A DNA stretch of 64,000 bases, taken from contig NZ_CP029064.1 in the NCBI RefSeq assembly GCF_003076275.1, positions 2,552,501 through 2,616,500 of the forward strand. The letters run 5' to 3'. This document shows, piece by piece, positions 60,251-64,000 of the stretch. Every line of letters begins with the position of its first letter. Positions within the stretch are counted from its first letter, which is position 1. Source of the DNA: Microbulbifer sp. A4B17. Its GTDB lineage: Bacteria > Pseudomonadota > Gammaproteobacteria > Pseudomonadales > Cellvibrionaceae. The notes under the pieces were generated by a model. That model was given only the letters and a program-made list of their open reading frames with translations, did no database searches and was not told the DNA's origin. Position numbers and translations under genes: made by a program.

Positions 60251-61278
60251 TAAAACTCATTTTCGGCAATTGTTGCCGCCAGCTGCTTAAGTATTGGCTG
60301 CTGCCCCTCGATGTTGGAAAGCCCAATTATTAAGTGGTTTTCTTCAGGAAATATGACTATCAGGGCGCTAAAGCCATAGATTCCGCCAGATTGCGTATAC
60401 ACTTTTTTGCCAGCGACAGTGGAGGTAACCCAGCCAAAACCATATCCCCTCTCGGCAAAAACATCCTCTTTGTCAGCGGCAGAAATCAAAGAGCCTGTGG
60501 CAATGGATTCGGACCAGGTTTCCAAGTCGGCCAGGTTACTGGACAGGGCCCCCGCAGAATAAGGAATCGACATATCAATATAGTTTGCCGGTTCAGCCTG
60601 GTTAGCGGTCGTATAGCCCTGAGCATGGTTCGCTTGGGAGATTGTGCTCTCGCCATAACCTGTATGATCCAAGCCGAGCTCCTCCAGAATATGCTGGGAC
60701 AAGTACTGCTTGTAGGCGTACCCGGAGATCAACTCAATAAGGTACCCCAGTAAAATATAGTTTGAGTTTGAATAGCTATATTTTTCACCAGGCTCGAACT
60801 CCAGAGGCTTAAACTTAGTCAGATTGACCAACTCCAGCGGACTAAAGGATTCACTGTGGTCAATACCGTTAAAAAACTCCGGGATACCTGAGCGATGAGT
60901 GAGGAGGTGTCTAAGAGTGATCTCATCTCCTCTTGGGTAGTCCTTCACAAAATGTGAAACAGGCGTGTCGTAGCTGGGGATTTTTCCAGTGTTTTTCAGC
61001 TGTACAACCGCTAATGCCGTCAGGGTTTTGGAGAGAGAGCCAATTCGATACTGGGTATCAATTCGGTTGGGTATCTTTTGGGCTACATTGGCAGAGCCAA
61101 ACCCTTTCCTCAAAATATCGGTGCCATCACGCTTGACGAGAAATACCCCTATAAAACCTTCAGATTTAAGCAAACTTTCAGCGTCGGTGTAATTTGAATG
61201 GGGTGGATGACTGTAAACCCGTGGAGAGAGTACGCCAAAAGAAGCGATTAAAAAAACCGCAAGACAAACTGCTTTCAT
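60250..61278 (-). CDS. Exported serine hydrolase (beta-lactamase class C/PBP-like)
   Basis: The protein has 342 residues with a signal peptide (MKAVCLAVFLIASFGVLS to about residue 23). Family motifs include the SxxK site in YRIGSLSKTLTALAVVQL, HLLTHRSGIPEFF, the YxN site in KYSYSNSNYILLGYLIE, and TQSGGIYGFSALIVIFPEEN in the place of the KTG box. Members are esterases, D-aminopeptidases or peptidoglycan peptidases rather than true beta-lactamases. The stop lies at the degraded end of a MITE-like repeat. Confidence 0.85.
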   Translation of the reverse strand: MKAVCLAVFLIASFGVLSPRVYSHPPHSNYTDAESLLKSEGFIGVFLVKRDGTDILRKGFGSANVAQKIPNRIDTQYRIGSLSKTLTALAVVQLKNTGKIPSYDTPVSHFVKDYPRGDEITLRHLLTHRSGIPEFFNGIDHSESFSPLELVNLTKFKPLEFEPGEKYSYSNSNYILLGYLIELISGYAYKQYLSQHILEELGLDHTGYGESTISQANHAQGYTTANQAEPANYIDMSIPYSAGALSSNLADLETWSESIATGSLISAADKEDVFAERGYGFGWVTSTVAGKKVYTQSGGIYGFSALIVIFPEENHLIIGLSNIEGQQPILKQLAATIAENEF

Positions 61279-61460
61279 TCTTATATCCGAGAAACTGTAG
61301 ATGAGCTGTAATCGGCTCCGGGTCTTGGGGCGAGAAATACCCTAAGTCCTTGACAAAAGCTAGTCAATTTTTGGAGGTTACCAGATTGACAATGCGTGAC
61401 AGGCCTAAAGAGCTGGGCCGTCACTACATAAAAGATAGGGGCATGTAGCAAAGAAGGTAC

Positions 61461-61513
61461 CTCCCCAGCACTTATCCGGCTGGGGAAGTGGACGGTCCCG
61501 CCCCTATTGGGGG
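61461..61513. terminator. GC-rich hairpins after the cold-shock gene
   Basis: Two stems follow the stop of the cold-shock gene on its strand: GCCCC/GGGGC around TATT (about 61500-61513) and CCCCAGC/GCTGGGG (61463-61485). There is no T-run, so they are probably mRNA 3' ends or partial terminators. Confidence 0.45.
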
Positions 61514-61526
61514 CGAAGCCTAAAGT

Positions 61527-61736
61527 TTACAGGCAGACAATGTTTTCTGCTTGTGGGCCTTTAGCGCCCTGAGTCACGGTAAATTCTACCTTCTGGCCTT
61601 CGGCCAGGGTTTTAAAACCGCCACCGGAAATTGCGCTGAAGTGAGCAAAGACGTCGGGACCGGATTCCTGGGCGATGAAGCCAAAACCTTTCCCTTCGTC
61701 AAACCACTTAACGGTACCAGTAACTGTATTAGACAT
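61527..61736 (-). CDS. CspA-family cold-shock protein
   Basis: A 69-residue OB-fold RNA/DNA-binding protein. [19 protein letters not shown] is RNP1 and [10 protein letters not shown] is RNP2; both aromatic clusters are intact, and [23 protein letters not shown] closes the fold. It has the usual size. The region upstream (61737-61800) is long and AT-rich, as is common for cold-shock mRNA leaders, but no defined cold box was identified. Confidence 0.95.
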   Translation of the reverse strand: MSNTVTGTVKWFDEGKGFGFIAQESGPDVFAHFSAISGGGFKTLAEGQKVEFTVTQGAKGPQAENIVCL

Positions 61737-61946
61737 AATAGATATCCTTGATTGAACAATTGCGCTCCAATTGAATGGAGTTGTGCGGGCAAAAAGTATT
61801 ATTTTAAACGAGACCGAACGAAGGATTATGACTAAAACTACGAGGTAAACTGCAATAAAAAATGGCTTTTAAACCGGCGGACGAATAGTAGCACTAGCCT
61901 GTCACCTATGTCCACTTTTGCCCAAACCCACCCTCGAGATTGGCAC

Positions 61947-63011
61947 TCAGACCGCCGTCCACTGCCGCATAAAGGCGCGATGAACTGGCGGCACAGAGGC
62001 AATACAATGAGCCGACAGCCACAGGGCCGATTTTGCCAGAGGATTGCTCGATGAGATCAGCTTTCTCGCCAGCTCTGTCTTTCTGACGACCGATTCCGCC
62101 GCTTCATATCTTGAGGTGGAGTAGCTGTCGACACTTTCGGTGGCGATAGCTGTTGCCGCCACAATGGCATCGGCCATACCCAGGTTCATCCCCTTCCCAC
62201 CCACAGGAGAGTGGCAGTGGGCTGCATCACCAGCCAATAATACCCGGTGTTTGCGATAAGTCTCGGCTTGCCGGATAGAGATCTTAAACGCTGCCGTCCT
62301 ACGGATATTAGCGATTTTCATCGGTAGCCTGAGTGTCGCCAGTGCATCTTCGGTGGATGAGGCAATTCGGGCTCGGCGCCTTTCAATCGGCAAAATCAAG
62401 GTAAACTCACCCTCACCACCATAAAGGTCCAGCGTTATCTCTTCTGGATCGAAGTCCCCTTTCAAATCCACATCCGCTATTGACCATTTATTGGGGAGGT
62501 CAGTGCCTGGATATCGTATTTTCAACTGCTGCCGCGTAGCAGATTGTATGCCGTCAGCGGCAACCACCCAGTCAAAAGAGCCACTGGAGCTGTCTGAAAA
62601 GTTGACGTCAGCCCTGTCCGGCGTGGTCGTTATGTTGGTGACTGAGATTCCATATTCAACCTCAACCCCTCTCTCAGCAAGAATGTCCCTAAGGATACCT
62701 TCAGTTCGATTTTGCGGTAGCCCCAGAGGCACCCGATCCCGAAAATCATTGCCGCTGTTGTCGATATATGCCAGGGTCCTCTCATCGCGCAAAATATGTA
62801 TTTTTCTTAGGGGCATAGCCTCCTCAAGAAACGGATCTGCAGCGTCCAGGGTCCGGAGCGCATCGATGGTGGCCGGCATAATACCTACGGCACGAGAGAG
62901 TTCAGAGGGGCTGTCTTTTCGCTCGACAATACGACACTTCAGTCCCCTGGATGTCAGGGCAGTTGCCGCAGTCAGGCCGGTCGGGCCGGCGCCGATAACC
63001 AAGATATCCAT
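61947..63011 (-). CDS. FAD-dependent monooxygenase (PheA/TetX-like)
   Basis: The protein has 354 residues from the ATG at 63011, seven bases after AGGT; the frame extends to 63068. It has the GxGxxG FAD motif MDILVIGAGPTGLTAATAL, the FAD/NADPH motif WVVAADGIQSATRQQLKI and the second FAD motif HRVLLAGDAAHCHSPVGGKGMNLGMADAI. This is the aromatic-hydroxylase fold. At 354 residues it lacks the extra C-terminal thioredoxin-like domain of phenol hydroxylases. The substrate is unknown. A MarR-type regulator is encoded upstream on the same strand. Confidence 0.88.
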   Translation of the reverse strand: MDILVIGAGPTGLTAATALTSRGLKCRIVERKDSPSELSRAVGIMPATIDALRTLDAADPFLEEAMPLRKIHILRDERTLAYIDNSGNDFRDRVPLGLPQNRTEGILRDILAERGVEVEYGISVTNITTTPDRADVNFSDSSSGSFDWVVAADGIQSATRQQLKIRYPGTDLPNKWSIADVDLKGDFDPEEITLDLYGGEGEFTLILPIERRRARIASSTEDALATLRLPMKIANIRRTAAFKISIRQAETYRKHRVLLAGDAAHCHSPVGGKGMNLGMADAIVAATAIATESVDSYSTSRYEAAESVVRKTELARKLISSSNPLAKSALWLSAHCIASVPPVHRAFMRQWTAV

Positions 63012-63179
63012 CTGTATGACCTGTAGCCGGAAAGCCCCCCGGTCGAGACAGAATACCTCGATCGCCACAGAGAGCCTGCTGCAAGCTTAGACAAATTCCT
63101 GCTCGCTGCTCCATCGGGGAGGGAGAGCATATCTATTCCAGTAAAGCCCTACTCTTCCTTTCTGCAATTTATGACCGCA

Positions 63180-63731
63180 TCAACTGCTTTTATCCTTATC
63201 CGCAGAATCCGGTATATCGCTGTATCCCAGTGCCGAAGCAGGTTTATCCATGGCTGTCCCCTGGCGATCCAGAACGCCAATATCCAATACTGGTGAGGCG
63301 TCGATATGCTGGGCATCCATCATCTGCGCCACGCGCTGCAGCGAAGCAATAATCATGCTTTGCTCCCAGTCCTTCAGATCACCAAACTGCCGGGTAAACT
63401 GGTCCTGGAGGGGAATGGGGGCATCGCGTAAAGTTTCCGCGGCCTCCTCGGTCAGGTAGGCATGCACCTTACGTTTATCCGTTTGGGAGCGCTGACGATA
63501 AACCAGGCCCCGCTTCTCCAGGCGATCCAGGATATTGGTGACGGTTGCCTGACTCAGGCTCACCTCGTTGGCCAACTCACCAATAGTCACCTCACCCTTG
63601 TTACGAATAGCCTGTAGCAATAATACCTGGGGAGCGGTTAGTCCTGTGGTTTTCGCCAGGTGTTTGGAGTGCAAATCTGTGGCTCTTATTACTCTGCGCA
63701 GGGCCACTAGCACTTGTTCGATACTGTTCAA
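63180..63731 (-). CDS. MarR-family transcriptional regulator
   Basis: A 183-residue winged-helix protein. LTAPQVLLLQAIRNKGEVTI then GELANEVSLSQATVTNILDR and LEKRGLVYRQRSQTDKRKVHAYLTEEA show the classical MarR domain. The C-terminal tail (about 140-183) is longer than usual. It is upstream of an FAD monooxygenase gene in the same direction, 168 bases apart, and may regulate it. The region upstream, 63732-64000, holds no gene I recognise. Confidence 0.88.
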   Translation of the reverse strand: MNSIEQVLVALRRVIRATDLHSKHLAKTTGLTAPQVLLLQAIRNKGEVTIGELANEVSLSQATVTNILDRLEKRGLVYRQRSQTDKRKVHAYLTEEAAETLRDAPIPLQDQFTRQFGDLKDWEQSMIIASLQRVAQMMDAQHIDASPVLDIGVLDRQGTAMDKPASALGYSDIPDSADKDKSS

Positions 63732-64000
63732 AGCTACCTCTTAATCTCGAAGCCACGGTAATTGTGCCGATTATATCCATGAGGGCTTTAATCGCTAAGT
63801 CCTTCTATTCTGAATGAAAAGTGGGTCCCAGTAATGCCTCAGTTCCAAGGACTACCAGCAATAATTTTTTACTTAGAAGTGCTCCCTAATTAATCCCGCA
63901 GATTTATTTTTTACCTCTAAGAAAACCTCGGGAGTAAACTCAGATAATAGCGAACACCTATCCACTGGGTGCAGTTTCCGGCTAATGAAACCTTCTCCAG

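Noticed and set aside
60084..60326. Open frames across the MITE-like repeats (also near 4034-4246 and 48234-48509)
   Set aside because: The similarity between these frames is due to the shared non-coding repeat. They have no start signals and are not conserved as proteins.
1..64000. tRNA, rRNA, prophage or complete insertion sequence
   Set aside because: None could be supported: no tRNA cloverleaf, no transposase or integrase frame and no phage structural genes were recognised.

Overview
The window looks like chromosomal DNA of a marine-type gammaproteobacterium. The gene complement (TonB-dependent receptors with PepSY partners, MipA/OmpV, a CLCA_X-type protein, FAN1 plus helicase, class III ribonucleotide reductase, a group 3b-like NiFe hydrogenase) suggests the Cellvibrionales or a Microbulbifer-like lineage. 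The genus is a guess from gene content, with no marker gene to confirm it. No rRNA, tRNA, CRISPR array, prophage or complete insertion sequence was seen.

Layout. 0-5.1 kb: small xenobiotic/antibiotic-type genes (DHFR-like reductase, two AHSA1-type SRPBCC proteins, an ArsR regulator, a tandem-domain rifampin ADP-ribosyltransferase, an alpha/beta hydrolase), with a roughly 53-bp repeated operator-like sequence. 5.4-9.6 kb: a decayed gene relic, a urea transporter, an ABM-domain protein, a TonB-like proline-rich protein whose C-terminus matches the relic, and a two-gene split version of DsbD. 9.8-15.3 kb: an SMP-30 lactonase, a carboxymuconolactone-decarboxylase-like protein, an iron-type PepSY/DUF operon behind a Fur-like box, a DEDDh exonuclease and a LysE-type exporter. 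15.4-26.4 kb (minus strand): a compact operon for a cytoplasmic NAD(P)-linked NiFe hydrogenase with hypA, F, C, D, E and an endopeptidase but no hypB. It is headed by a curlin-repeat amyloid-like gene only 15 bp upstream. 26.7-30.2 kb: an MFS pump, two inverted paralogous membrane proteins and a second curlin-like gene without a signal peptide. 30.4-36.8 kb: FAN1 nuclease and nuclease-helicase, VanZ, HD and HIT-like proteins, AzoR. 36.8-40.9 kb: a LysR regulator, then nrdD, a separate 59-codon glycyl-radical gene and nrdG behind an FNR-like box. 41.2-42.3 kb: an AT-rich two-gene cassette (phosphoribosyltransferase plus SLOG-like protein). 42.4-44.5 kb: an SDR-like protein and a succinate-semialdehyde dehydrogenase. 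45.0-47.8 kb: a CoA-transferase/CitE-like lyase/MaoC operon resembling the itaconate-degradation ripABC set. 47.9-54.2 kb: small enzymes, a LysR/DJ-1 divergent pair, a CLCA_X-like pair and an OmpR-type two-component system. 54.3-56.9 kb: a TonB receptor and a PepSY membrane protein behind a Fur-like box. 57.0-63.7 kb: MipA/OmpV with its two-component system, a serine hydrolase, a cold-shock protein, an FAD monooxygenase and a MarR regulator.

The genes most likely to work together are the hydrogenase operon, the nrd operon, the itaconate-like operon and two iron-responsive modules. Less explained items are the separate glycyl-radical polypeptide of NrdD, the zinc-domain-less HypA, the curlin gene fused transcriptionally to a hydrogenase operon, the PRTase-SLOG cassette, the tandem Arr, and a MITE-like element family whose terminal repeats provide stop codons of neighbouring genes.
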